Assembly (NCBI GenBank): GCA_903876885.1
Contig: CAIRBP010000004.1
Span: 91,207-155,206 of the forward strand
DNA length: 64,000 bases
Source: an uncultured Burkholderiales bacterium
GTDB lineage: Bacteria; Pseudomonadota; Gammaproteobacteria; Burkholderiales; Burkholderiaceae_C
Reading direction: 5' to 3'
Part shown: positions 17,039 to 25,996 of the stretch, piece after piece
Numbering within the stretch: position 1 is the stretch's first letter
How the letters are laid out: each line of letters starts with the position of its first letter
Notes under the pieces: generated by a model
Databases searched by the model: none
Told to the model about the DNA's origin: nothing
The model's input: the letters and a program-made list of their open reading frames with translations, nothing else
Translations under genes and position numbers: made by a program

Positions 17039-18241
17039 ATGCAAACCCTAGATCAACTCACAAAAGAAGCCGTTGCGCTTGCAAATCCAGACAATAAGCA
17101 CCACATACCAATTCAAGATGCACCCACTAGCAATAGTGTTCTTGAGGTATCAAGACAAATGACAATTTGTAATGGATGCAGATACTGCGAAGGATTTTGC
17201 GCGGTTTTTCCTGCAATGACTCGTCGCCTTGAGTTTGGTGCCTCTGACGTGCACTACCTTGCCAATTTGTGCCATAACTGTGGCGCCTGTTTGCATGCTT
17301 GTCAATATGCCCCACCCCACGAATTTCAAATCAACGTACCTCGAGCGATGGCAAAAGTTAGACTTGAGACGTACACTGCCTATGCTTGGCCAAGCTCGTT
17401 TGGCACACTCTACAAAAACAATGGACTCTGGATCGCTATTACTCTAGCTTTTGGTTTAACACTTTTTCTTCAAATGACGGCTAACTTCCTAAGTGGTGCC
17501 AATGCTTTGACGCTGGATTTATCAAATTTTTACTCCATCTATCCTCATAATACTTTAGTAAGTTTATTTTTACCAATTTTTGGGTTCGTAGTTTTTTCAC
17601 TCTTTATGGGTGTGAGGCATTTCCTAAGAGATATTAAAAATGCCACTAGCAAAGAGGCCCCAAATGTGCCCTCTTTAACTGAAGCGACCTCAAACGCGCT
17701 CAGCCTAAAATACCTGGACGGTGGGCACGGTGACGGATGCAACAATGAAGACGACGCATTCACCAAACTTCGAAAGTACTTTCATCACCTCACCTTTTAC
17801 GGGTTCATGCTTTGCTTTAGCGCAACGAGTATCGCTACGATTTATCACTACGTCTTTGGCTGGGAGGCACCCTACGCTTGGGTATCGCTTCCCAAAATTT
17901 TAGGCGTCTTGGGTGGTCTCTCATTAGCAGTAGGTTGTATTGGTCTATTTTATTTAAACCTCAGGCGTCATCCCCTTCACGGTGATCCAGAACAAAAATC
18001 TATGGATATAGGATTTATATTTTTGCTTTTTATGACGAGTATCACTGGTTTATTGCTCGCCCTTTCACATCAATCAACTAGTATGCCTTTGTTGTTATCG
18101 ATGCACCTGGGAGTCGTAATGGCGTTATTCCTTACCCTGCCCTACGGTAAATTTGCACACGGTATATTCAGACTTGCTGCGTTGATCCGGTTTCAAACTG
18201 AACGACGCTTACCCAGCAATATTGGTCTAAGTGGAGAGTAA
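17039..18241 (+). CDS. tcuB: tricarballylate utilization protein TcuB (iron-sulfur membrane protein)
   Basis: The N-terminal cytosolic part has two complete [4Fe-4S] motifs: Cys44/47/50/54 (CNGCRYCEGFC) and Cys78/81/84/88 (CHNCGACLHAC). About six membrane helices follow, starting near residue 130, with His residues suited to heme or quinone contact (YGFMLCFSATSIATIYHYVF, SMHLGVVMAL). In Salmonella TcuB reoxidises the FADH2 of TcuA and sends electrons to the membrane quinone pool. The 400-residue length and the tcuA-tcuB order match that pathway. Confidence 0.92.
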   Translation: MQTLDQLTKEAVALANPDNKHHIPIQDAPTSNSVLEVSRQMTICNGCRYCEGFCAVFPAMTRRLEFGASDVHYLANLCHNCGACLHACQYAPPHEFQINVPRAMAKVRLETYTAYAWPSSFGTLYKNNGLWIAITLAFGLTLFLQMTANFLSGANALTLDLSNFYSIYPHNTLVSLFLPIFGFVVFSLFMGVRHFLRDIKNATSKEAPNVPSLTEATSNALSLKYLDGGHGDGCNNEDDAFTKLRKYFHHLTFYGFMLCFSATSIATIYHYVFGWEAPYAWVSLPKILGVLGGLSLAVGCIGLFYLNLRRHPLHGDPEQKSMDIGFIFLLFMTSITGLLLALSHQSTSMPLLLSMHLGVVMALFLTLPYGKFAHGIFRLAALIRFQTERRLPSNIGLSGE

Positions 18242-18268
18242 TGGCATTGATGGGGTAAAGCCAAAGAC

Positions 18269-19432
18269 CTAGCTAACTTGGCGCAGTAACTCTCTGCCAA
18301 TGATGAGTTGCTGGATTTGAGTAGTTCCCTCATAAAGACGAAGTAACCGAACATCACGGTAAAACCTCTCCACAGGATACTCATTGATATAGCCAGCACC
18401 GCCATGGACTTGGACTCCTCTATCTGCAATTCGACCGACCATTTCAGTGCAAAACATTTTGGTACACGAAACGCGCATCGATACATCAGTATCAGATACA
18501 TTCGCGGACTTAGAGTCATATCGCTGAGCTACCTCTTGAACCAACGACCAACCCGCTAAGAGTTCGGCTTGACTGTCAGCGAGCATGGCCTGGATGAGTT
18601 GAAACTCCCCAATAGACTTACCAAACTGTTTTCTGTCTTTTGCGTATCGTACGGATTCATTCAAAATACGCTGCGCCATCCCGCAGGCTACGGCTGAAAT
18701 ATGAAGTCTCCCTCGGTCAAGAACCTTCATGGCCGTCTTAAAACCTTGACCAGGTACACCACCAATAATGTTTGCTGCTGGTACCCTTACATTCTCTAAA
18801 ATCACATCGCATGTTTTAGTACCTCTTTGACCCATTTTCTTGTCTGGTTTACCCAGTTGAATACCAGGAAGGTTTGAGGGAACAATAAAGGAAGAAACTC
18901 CTGAGCTACCGGGCCCACCTGTTCGCGCCATAAGCGTAAATGCTCCCGCTCTAGGCGCGTTGGTAATGTAGCGTTTGGTACCGTTTAAGACATATTGATC
19001 GCCGTCCAAATCAGCTCTAGTTTTGAGGGAGGCAGCATCCGATCCAGCGTCAGGTTCGGTAAGCGCAAAGGACATGATCAACTCACCACTAGCAACCTTG
19101 GGTAGGTAAAAGGCCTTTTGTTCGGCAGTTCCGTCCATCAAAATGCCTTGAGATCCAATTCCAACATTAGTGCCGAATACAGATCTAAATGCAAGTGAGG
19201 TTTTCCCAAACTCGAACGCCACCCTCACCTCTTGGCTCATTGAGAGCCCTATTCCGCCGAACTCCTCGGGTATGGACAACCCAAAAAGCCCCATCGACTT
19301 CATATCCTCAACCAAATCGGTTGGAACTTCGTCATACTCTTCAAGATAGTTTTCCTGAGGAACTAACTTTTGGTGAATAAATTTCTCTACGCTTGAGAGC
19401 AATATATCAAATGATTCGCTATCTAATGTCAT
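18269..19432 (-). CDS. acyl-CoA dehydrogenase (short/medium chain type)
   Basis: A full-length 387-residue ACAD. SFALTEPDAGSDAASLKTRA is the FAD/substrate loop, YVLNGTKRYITNAP is the middle beta domain, and RLYEGTTQIQQLIIGR near the C terminus contains the canonical catalytic Glu. These flavoenzymes introduce the alpha,beta double bond in acyl-CoA substrates and pass electrons to ETF. It is convergent with tcuB and 30 bases upstream of nothing related on its own strand (a BLUF gene lies before it), so its pathway cannot be told from context. Contrast with the second ACAD at 46552, which lacks this Glu. Confidence 0.92.
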   Translation of the reverse strand: MTLDSESFDILLSSVEKFIHQKLVPQENYLEEYDEVPTDLVEDMKSMGLFGLSIPEEFGGIGLSMSQEVRVAFEFGKTSLAFRSVFGTNVGIGSQGILMDGTAEQKAFYLPKVASGELIMSFALTEPDAGSDAASLKTRADLDGDQYVLNGTKRYITNAPRAGAFTLMARTGGPGSSGVSSFIVPSNLPGIQLGKPDKKMGQRGTKTCDVILENVRVPAANIIGGVPGQGFKTAMKVLDRGRLHISAVACGMAQRILNESVRYAKDRKQFGKSIGEFQLIQAMLADSQAELLAGWSLVQEVAQRYDSKSANVSDTDVSMRVSCTKMFCTEMVGRIADRGVQVHGGAGYINEYPVERFYRDVRLLRLYEGTTQIQQLIIGRELLRQVS

Positions 19433-19462
19433 TAATTTTTTGCTATATACAGCTGGTTAAAT

Positions 19463-19900
19463 TCAAATCTTACTCCACAACATTTTTATCGTTTGATAAA
19501 TTTCAACATCAACATCATTTAATTCGTCGAGTATGTCCGTAAATTGCGGAAATGCTTCAGAAAATTCTTTTGCATTAAATAACTTCATCCCCCAGTCAGG
19601 AAATCTGCGTTCTTTAATGCTCGAAATGCTTAACAACTTAATATTTTGATGTCTTCTGTCTTTTTGAATTTTGCCCCATAATTCATCAACAATAGCCCTC
19701 TCACCTTCAATAATTTGACCAAAATAGCCATAATCAAAAAAAAGTATGCCGGTCAATCCCTTTGATCTATTCGAACTAATAGATTTATCAGTGATTTCTG
19801 ACAAATTAAGCAAGTCAAGCTCTTTAGATATTTCGCTAAAGTACTTTAATTCAACTAATTCCCGATTGTTATAAAGCATTTTTCGGAATAGATTCAACAT
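19463..19900 (-). CDS. BLUF-domain blue-light photoreceptor
   Basis: Almost the whole 145-residue protein is a BLUF domain. It has the flavin-interacting Tyr in LKYFSEIS, the Asn in SNRSKGLTGILFF, the key Gln in GYFGQIIEGE and the semi-conserved Trp in RFPDWGM. The domain binds FAD and changes its hydrogen-bond network in blue light. No effector domain is attached, so it would act by binding a partner. The start is uncertain: M8 (MLYNNRELVELKYFS) would also give a complete domain. The coding region is noticeably AT-rich. Confidence 0.87.
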   Translation of the reverse strand: MLNLFRKMLYNNRELVELKYFSEISKELDLLNLSEITDKSISSNRSKGLTGILFFDYGYFGQIIEGERAIVDELWGKIQKDRRHQNIKLLSISSIKERRFPDWGMKLFNAKEFSEAFPQFTDILDELNDVDVEIYQTIKMLWSKI

Positions 19901-20026
19901 TAGTTTAAATTTTAAAATTTATAATAATGATATATTTTAGCACGTCTACTTTTTTTACCATATCCTTTAAACCCACATCATCTTATAACTACGCTCTAAA
20001 TTGACAGAGCCTGCAAACAAACTTTA

Positions 20027-20512
20027 TCAGGATTTTTGAACTAACTTTGGTTGTCCGAATAGCGAATCAAATATCCAAGTAAATACAAAAGTTCCAAACA
20101 GAAAAAACACTGTCATCGCAATATCCATAATAAAAGCTTGTGCGTAGCTAATTTCAAACCACCACGCAAATAAAACAACAAAGACCAACAACAAAGGAAT
20201 TTCGAATCCTAAAGCGTGCAAAACCCTACGAAAAACTGTTCTATGAGAGGAAATTTGACGATGCTCCCAAATTTCAAACCAATAGTTAAAGAGCCAATTC
20301 CATAAAACAGCTACAACTGACCCTGTAACTGCCATAACGCTTGAATGAGAAATACTCTGATCTGATAGGAATGAGAGTCCAATACTTGAGCATCCAATAG
20401 CCAACAATTCAGAAGTAACTAAAAACAAAACTCGCCTCCTCCACCCCTGTAGCGAATATATTAAGGGATTTTTTAACAGGGTCGTTTGATCTACTTGCAA
20501 TTCATTATCCAA
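20027..20512 (-). CDS. PACE-family (AceI-like) efflux protein
   Basis: The 161 residues form two copies of the bacterial transmembrane pair, four helices in all. Family markers are LQGWRRRVLFLVTSELLAI, WNWLFNYWFEIWEHRQ, FRRVLHALGFEIPLLL and the closing IFDSLFGQP. The Glu in the first helix is the residue needed for proton-coupled transport in AceI. Members export biocides such as chlorhexidine and probably polyamines across the inner membrane. The ORF begins with TTG, the only start that keeps the short N terminus. Confidence 0.87.
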   Translation of the reverse strand: MDNELQVDQTTLLKNPLIYSLQGWRRRVLFLVTSELLAIGCSSIGLSFLSDQSISHSSVMAVTGSVVAVLWNWLFNYWFEIWEHRQISSHRTVFRRVLHALGFEIPLLLVFVVLFAWWFEISYAQAFIMDIAMTVFFLFGTFVFTWIFDSLFGQPKLVQKS

Positions 20513-20536
20513 TTATGAAAAACTCAATTTTAAGAA

Positions 20537-22045
20537 TTAGTGTCTAAATTCAAAATCAATATATCCACGCTCTACATTGGTGTGAACCAGTTTTACAGAA
20601 ACGGGATGACCAAGCTCTAAGTGATCGTGAAGACCAATTAACTTTCCTTCTGCGGGTGGAGTGAATATTCGTACCCAATGCCCTACCTCGTTTATACCGC
20701 TTATTACACCCTTAAAGTTCTTTCCGATATGGGACTGCAATAATAAGGCAGCTTCAGATTTTCTTAATTGACGCTCAACTTTTTTTGAGGCATCCTCTTG
20801 GGTCGTGCAGTGTAGAGCAAGAACCTCTAACTCTGCATCGCTGTAAGGGGAGTTTATTCCTTTTAGGGCGGCTTTTAAAATTCTTTGAGTAATCAAATCA
20901 GGATACCTTCTATTGGGTGCTGTTGAGTGCGCATAGTGCAAAACAGCAAGTCCGAAATGACCAATATTTGATTTATCTTTAGGTCTCTCAAGTACATATT
21001 CCCCTGAACCCATTAATTTAACAATTACCAAAGATAGATCCGGAAAAGTGAGCGGCTGAGCTTGGTGTCTTTTAGCCAAAAAACGCTCTAATGCAGAGGA
21101 GTCTGCAGAGCTTGGGAGATGCTCTCCGTATTGAGCCGCTACTTTCACAATCCTTTGCCATTTCTCAGGGGATCTGACCACACGCCTGATACAGGAGTAT
21201 CCCTTGTTGCTTAAAAACCGGGCAATACATCCGTTAGCCGCCACCATAAACTCCTCGATAAGCTGGCGTGCCCGGTTTTGGGGCTGCTCTTGAAGTTCAT
21301 CTATGAGGTTGTTTTTAAATACTGCTCTTGGTTGAATGGAGTGAAACTCCAAAGCACCGTTTGCGTGCCTCAGTGCTCTTAATTTCTGAGCCCATTTATC
21401 TTGATCTTTAAGTTGTTGATCTAAATTGTGAATTCGCCTAGCAGCCTCGGGCAATGGTCCTTTATTTTCTAACCAATCTGAGACTGCGTCATAGGCAAGT
21501 TTGCACTGATTTATTACCTTAGATCTGTAAATGGAGAATCCGAGTTCATGACCATTGTGATCAAAATGCATTTCACAAACCAAAGCAAGTCTTGGAACAT
21601 TAAAGTTCAAAGAGGTCAGATCCGTGCTTAATTCATCAGGTAACATCGGAAATACACGAGCAGATGTGTACACAGAAGTCGTATTATCTTTTGCGTGCTG
21701 ATCGATAGGAGTATTACGGGGAACCAATGAGTCCACATCGGCAATTGCAACCATTACCACCAAAGACCCATCTTTAAGTGGCCTGCAAACGGTAAGTTGA
21801 TCAAGGTCTTTTGAGTCGTCATTATCGATTGAGCACCATAACAAATCTGTTTGATCCTGGATATCATCATTTTGCGCTTCAAATTTAGTAGCTTGATCGA
21901 TTACATGATCGACAGCTATATTTTGAATTAACTTTAATTGCTCCAATACAGCAGAACTAAAGTCTGGTTTGAGCCCATGATCAAGCATCGCTGTATAAGC
22001 GATAGCAGACAAGCTTTCACGGTGATTCTTATAATGGTTACTCAT
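20537..22045 (-). CDS. RNB-domain (RNase II-family) ribonuclease
   Basis: I place the start at the ATG at 22045 rather than 22132. This removes a 29-residue leader that overlaps the upstream gene and gives 502 residues beginning MSNHYKNHRESL. The RNB catalytic region is LLWCSIDNDDSKDLDQLTV followed by VAIADVDSLVPRNTPID, with YAHSTAPNRRYPDLITQRIL further on and a C-terminal S1-like end. The acidic cluster reads D-x5-D-x-D-Q, so the last of the four Asp residues seen in E. coli RNase II is Gln. I recall similar DLDQL proteins from other betaproteobacteria. It probably degrades RNA 3' to 5'. Confidence 0.85.
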   Translation of the reverse strand: MSNHYKNHRESLSAIAYTAMLDHGLKPDFSSAVLEQLKLIQNIAVDHVIDQATKFEAQNDDIQDQTDLLWCSIDNDDSKDLDQLTVCRPLKDGSLVVMVAIADVDSLVPRNTPIDQHAKDNTTSVYTSARVFPMLPDELSTDLTSLNFNVPRLALVCEMHFDHNGHELGFSIYRSKVINQCKLAYDAVSDWLENKGPLPEAARRIHNLDQQLKDQDKWAQKLRALRHANGALEFHSIQPRAVFKNNLIDELQEQPQNRARQLIEEFMVAANGCIARFLSNKGYSCIRRVVRSPEKWQRIVKVAAQYGEHLPSSADSSALERFLAKRHQAQPLTFPDLSLVIVKLMGSGEYVLERPKDKSNIGHFGLAVLHYAHSTAPNRRYPDLITQRILKAALKGINSPYSDAELEVLALHCTTQEDASKKVERQLRKSEAALLLQSHIGKNFKGVISGINEVGHWVRIFTPPAEGKLIGLHDHLELGHPVSVKLVHTNVERGYIDFEFRH

Positions 22046-22070
22046 AATCCAAAAAAGATCTACACAATTA

Positions 22071-22820
22071 CTAATCACGAGGAGGTGCAACTGAAGCACC
22101 TTTGATCTGATGTTTGATAAGAGACTGGGCAACGAATTGATTGGACTTCATGTCCTCGACAAATTGAGATAAAACTGAAACCGCCTCATCTCCCTTAGAT
22201 TTAGGGCACCCCATAGCCTGTTGAATGACCATAAAACGTCCCGGCAACAAACGCAGGTGACCGATGCGCTCAGCGTCCATCTCCAGTTGTTGTTTCACCC
22301 CTGCGGCTACATCGTATCCGCCTTGAACATAAAAATCGACAACTTTCGGCGATGTATCGGCTCTGAAAATTTTGGCGTTTTTTAGCTCCCGTGTTAAGTA
22401 CAGATCATAAGCACTGCCTTTTCCGACTACTACGGTTCTGCCACTGACGTCAACTTCATCATTTGATTTAAGGGGCGAGTCGGCACGAACCAGGTAACTA
22501 CCCTCAATCAGAATATAGGCCGAAGTAAACTTAATCCCCTCTCCACGCAAAGGATCAATTGCGAAAAATCCAATATCTGCTTGATCATTAGTAACTGCAT
22601 CAACCGACTTACCAGCAGCGTCAAATACCACGAGTTCAAGTTCAACACCGAGTCGATTTGCAAATGCGTTCGCCAAATCCACTGATACGCCAACAGGTGC
22701 ACCACTAATTGGGTCCTTACCTGCCAAAATCGGATTACCCTGGTTTATGGAAGCTCTAAGCTTTCCCTTGGGTGTGAACGCCTTAATGACTTCATTAGAA
22801 ATTGAAATGGAATTGGCCAT
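22071..22820 (-). CDS. solute-binding-protein-fold protein (SBP family 3), no signal peptide
   Basis: A perfect AGGAGGT lies 8 bases before the ATG at 22820 and decides the start against the longer ORF at 22916. The 249-residue product has the family 3 amino-acid-binding fold: GKLRASINQGNPILAG, GVSVDLANAFANRLGVELE and VDAVTNDQADIGFFAIDP. It begins MANSISISNEV with no hydrophobic signal. It is therefore predicted to be cytosolic, unlike transport receptors, and no permease is nearby. It is 26 bases downstream of the amidohydrolase gene, so it may be an enzyme or ligand-sensing partner in that pathway. Confidence 0.83.
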   Translation of the reverse strand: MANSISISNEVIKAFTPKGKLRASINQGNPILAGKDPISGAPVGVSVDLANAFANRLGVELELVVFDAAGKSVDAVTNDQADIGFFAIDPLRGEGIKFTSAYILIEGSYLVRADSPLKSNDEVDVSGRTVVVGKGSAYDLYLTRELKNAKIFRADTSPKVVDFYVQGGYDVAAGVKQQLEMDAERIGHLRLLPGRFMVIQQAMGCPKSKGDEAVSVLSQFVEDMKSNQFVAQSLIKHQIKGASVAPPRD

Positions 22821-22846
22821 AAGTGACCTCCTGTAAAAATTGAAAT

Positions 22847-23758
22847 TTAAAAGTCGTATAAAACTGAAGGGTTGGTGACAAGTATTTTGGTCAATTCTGA
22901 GCCTGTATTCGTCCAAGTACTCAGGCGGTTTAAAGCTGACCCATCATTGATGGCTTGAAAAGCCTCTATCTCCTCGACGTTTCTTTTATGCCCAGGTTTA
23001 GCGCCACCTGGATGAGGCCAATCGGTTCCCCAAACTAAACGGTCTACATTAGTGCTGATCAAAGCCTTGGCTAACGCTTTAACCGATGGAGCATCAGGAT
23101 TACTAGAAATTCTGTAAGGTGCAGAGAGTTTTAACCACGTGCGGCCACTCGCAAGAAGATCAAATAACACCGATAGTCCCTCTTGCTCAAGACCTAGGTC
23201 TGGATTGACCAGACAAAAATGATCAATCACCAAAGGTAGCGTCATAGTCTTTATGAACTTAGCAAGAGAGACCAATACTTCAAGACGAGTAAAAATTTGT
23301 ATATGCCATCCCAATGGTGAAACCAATTTTTGTGTGTACTCTAGGGCCTGTATCGCGAGTAGTGGATCCTTTAACCCAAATGTCTCAAGATTAATTCTTA
23401 CTCCTCTTACACCGACTTGGTGCATGCTATGGAGTTGAGCCTCGGTAAATGTGCGATCAATCACGGCCACGCCTCTTGCGCGCTCAGGACCTAGTATCTT
23501 TAATGCATTAAGAGTGCACCTGTTGTCTGTACCGTAAGTACTTGGATGAACTATCACAACTTTGTCCACCTTCAAAGCCTCGTGCAAACGGTTAAGATCA
23601 TCAATTGACGCATCACCAGGTGTGTAACTGCGGTTGGCGTCATAGGGGAATTCACCTTTCGGGCCAAAAACATGCGTATGACAATCAACTGATCCGGCAG
23701 GAGGTTCAAACGTTAATTCATCGTGGATGATATTCAGTATAGGTTGAGAAGAATTCAT
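22847..23758 (-). CDS. amidohydrolase, 2-pyrone-4,6-dicarboxylate lactonase-like
   Basis: This 303-residue TIM-barrel amidohydrolase has VDCHTHVFGPKGEFPY as the first metal/active-site strand, IVHPSTYGTDN, LVIDHFCLVNP and VWGTDWPHPGG with the terminal catalytic Asp. The order and wording match the LigI group, which opens the lactone 2-pyrone-4,6-dicarboxylate in aromatic degradation, and its many relatives of unknown substrate. It is cotranscribed with a cytosolic SBP-fold gene and divergent from a tartrate-type dehydrogenase and Bug receptor, so the cluster probably handles a small hydroxylated carboxylic acid or lactone. Confidence 0.85.
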   Translation of the reverse strand: MNSSQPILNIIHDELTFEPPAGSVDCHTHVFGPKGEFPYDANRSYTPGDASIDDLNRLHEALKVDKVVIVHPSTYGTDNRCTLNALKILGPERARGVAVIDRTFTEAQLHSMHQVGVRGVRINLETFGLKDPLLAIQALEYTQKLVSPLGWHIQIFTRLEVLVSLAKFIKTMTLPLVIDHFCLVNPDLGLEQEGLSVLFDLLASGRTWLKLSAPYRISSNPDAPSVKALAKALISTNVDRLVWGTDWPHPGGAKPGHKRNVEEIEAFQAINDGSALNRLSTWTNTGSELTKILVTNPSVLYDF

Positions 23759-23890
23759 TTTGACAATAACTTAAGTAGACGTATCAGACGGATAATCGGT
23801 AGGGTTTGTGAATAAAATATCACTCTTTAAGGTAGCGATGCACAACAGTGGGCGCATTTCATTCTAACCCCGCATTTTGAATGGTTTTTT

Positions 23891-24952
23891 ATGAAAATAA
23901 TAGTTTTACCCGGAGACGGAATTGGTCCTGAGACCATGGCCGCAACAGTAGAAGTTCTGCAAACCGTAAACAAACGCTTTGATCTAGCCCTTGAGCTCGA
24001 TCACGATATAGCGGGGCATGAGAGTTTAAAGAAGCACGGCTCAACGGTAACCGATATTCTTCTTGAGAAAGTACGCAATGCGGATGGCCTCATGCTCGGA
24101 CCAATGTCTACTTATGACTTTAAGGATGAATCCAAAGGAGAGATTAATCCATCCAAGTTTTTCAGGAAAAGTCTAGATCTTTATGCCAATATCAGACCCG
24201 CCAAAACTTATTCAGGACTGCCTAATAAAGTTGGAGCCTTTGATTTAATAGTTGTACGTGAGAATACCGAGGGTTTTTACGCGGACAGGAACATCGAGTC
24301 CGGTGCAAGTGAGATGCTTATCACACCTGATGTGGTGATCTCATTAAGAAGGATTACAAGACTTTGCTGTGAGCGAATCGCAAGAACTGCGTTTGAATTG
24401 GCACAAACACGACGTAAAAAAGTTACTATTGTTCATAAAGCAAATGTTCTTAAAATTGCAGATGGTATGTTTATCGATATTTGCAAAGCAGTTGGTAACG
24501 ACTACCCTGGTATACAAATAGACGATTTCATCGTCGATGCCATGATGGCTCATGTCGTCCGCGCTCCAGATAAGTTTGATGTAATAGTCACTACTAATAT
24601 GTTTGGGGACATTTTGTCTGACTTAACCTCAGAGCTATCTGGTAGTCTTGGTTTAGCGGGCTCATTGAATGCAGGTACTCAATACGCGATGGGACAAGCT
24701 GCCCATGGCTCTGCCCCTGACATAGCAGGACGCGATATTGCAAATCCGATGTCCCTTATCTTATCTGCCGGTATGCTTCTGGGTTGGTGCGGACAACAGA
24801 AAAAGAGCTCTGCACTATTACAGGCCAGTAAGGCAATCGAGCGCGCATCCGAGCGTATCGTAAAAGATGGTCAAGTAACGCGAGATGTTGGAGGTAACTT
24901 GGGTACCCAAGCTGTAGGGAAAGCGATCGCGAAATGTTTGCAAACTATTTAA
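23891..24952 (+). CDS. isocitrate/isopropylmalate dehydrogenase-family enzyme (tartrate dehydrogenase-like)
   Basis: This 353-residue beta-decarboxylating dehydrogenase has IVLPGDGIGPET at the N terminus, LYANIRPAKTY with the substrate-binding Arg, IVVRENTEGFYADRNI and the metal-binding VTTNMFGDILSDLTSELSGS. HGSAPDIAGRDIANP provides NAD binding. It differs from LeuB in the substrate loop, and no leuCD genes are near. Family members act on 3-isopropylmalate, tartrate, homoisocitrate and similar 2-hydroxyacids. It precedes a Bug receptor by 19 bases, so import and oxidation of one acid are likely linked. Confidence 0.88.
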   Translation: MKIIVLPGDGIGPETMAATVEVLQTVNKRFDLALELDHDIAGHESLKKHGSTVTDILLEKVRNADGLMLGPMSTYDFKDESKGEINPSKFFRKSLDLYANIRPAKTYSGLPNKVGAFDLIVVRENTEGFYADRNIESGASEMLITPDVVISLRRITRLCCERIARTAFELAQTRRKKVTIVHKANVLKIADGMFIDICKAVGNDYPGIQIDDFIVDAMMAHVVRAPDKFDVIVTTNMFGDILSDLTSELSGSLGLAGSLNAGTQYAMGQAAHGSAPDIAGRDIANPMSLILSAGMLLGWCGQQKKSSALLQASKAIERASERIVKDGQVTRDVGGNLGTQAVGKAIAKCLQTI

Positions 24953-24971
24953 GAAATCAACAGGGAAATTT

Positions 24972-25955
24972 ATGAATTTATTCAATCGCCTCCTCAAAAT
25001 AATCAGTTTCTCATTTCTTGTTTTGCTAGTGATCACATCCTCACATAGCTACGCCGATACCTACCCAAGCAAGCCGATACGTTTTGTGATCCCAAATCCA
25101 GCAGGTGGGCTGCCAGATACTGTTGCAAGAATCTATGCGCAGCGCCTCTCCGAGAGATTAGGCCAGGCAGTAACGGTTGACAATCATCCGGGAGCAAATG
25201 GTGTGCTTGCGTGTCAATCTGTTATGACCTCCGCCAAGGATGGCTATACTTTTTTAGTCTCTGACGGCTCAACTTTCTCTGTCAATCCCCGTCTTTATAC
25301 AAATCTCAGCTATGATTTGAAGAGAGATTTTGTCGAAGTATCTCTTGCTGCACGGGCGCCCCTTTACCTTGCCGTTCACCCCAGGGTCAAAGCAAATACT
25401 CTTAAAGAATTAATAGCATATATAAAAGCCAATCCAGGAACCCTTACCTACGGCTCTAGCGGAATTGGTAGTACCCATCACTTAAGTATGGAAGCCCTAA
25501 AAACAGCACTAAACTTAGATATAACTCATGTGCCTTATAAAGGTTCTGGACAATCGGTTCCTGCTCTTGTAGGCGGACAAGTCGATATGCTGTTTGCTGC
25601 ACTGCCCTCTCTATCCGGATTCGTCAAAACGGGGCAAGTGAAATTAATCGCTAGCAATGCGGCTCGTCGATCATCACAGGAACCCAATACACCCACTATC
25701 TCCGAGCTCGTCAAGGGCTATGACTTCTCACCCACGATTGGGGTGTTTGCTGCAAAGGGAACGCCCCAAGCTGCGATTGATAAGTTGAGTGCTGAAATAG
25801 CAGCAATTGCAAAAAGCGGAGAGGTTGCCCCACTGTTTGCAACAGCAGGGATTGATCCCGTGGGTAGCACCCCTCAAGAGTTTGAGCGTGCCTTAGCCGA
25901 GGAAATAGAGAAGATTGGCAAGGCAGTCACTGCAGCTGGTATCAAAGCGGAATAA
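24972..25955 (+). CDS. Bug-family tripartite tricarboxylate transporter receptor
   Basis: A Sec signal (ISFSFLVLLVITSSHSYADT) is followed by the standard Bug start YPSKPIRFVIPNPAGG. Then come TVDNHPGANGVLACQSVMTS, LTYGSSGIGSTHHLSMEAL, ITHVPYKGSGQSVPALVGGQ and a C-terminal EEIEKIGKAVTAAGIKAE. The 327-residue length is typical. Bug proteins bind carboxylates in the periplasm for TctAB permeases or act in signalling; no tctA or tctB is in the window, so it is an orphan receptor here. AGGGA precedes the ATG. Confidence 0.95.
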   Translation: MNLFNRLLKIISFSFLVLLVITSSHSYADTYPSKPIRFVIPNPAGGLPDTVARIYAQRLSERLGQAVTVDNHPGANGVLACQSVMTSAKDGYTFLVSDGSTFSVNPRLYTNLSYDLKRDFVEVSLAARAPLYLAVHPRVKANTLKELIAYIKANPGTLTYGSSGIGSTHHLSMEALKTALNLDITHVPYKGSGQSVPALVGGQVDMLFAALPSLSGFVKTGQVKLIASNAARRSSQEPNTPTISELVKGYDFSPTIGVFAAKGTPQAAIDKLSAEIAAIAKSGEVAPLFATAGIDPVGSTPQEFERALAEEIEKIGKAVTAAGIKAE

Positions 25956-25996
25956 GGACCCAGCAGCATTCAGGCTCAGCCTTTTTCCGCTAGCTA

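Noticed and set aside
25970-25990. AGGCTCAGCCTTTTT after the first Bug gene, considered as a terminator
   Set aside because: The near-palindrome leaves almost no loop and only four paired bases, so it is too weak to call.
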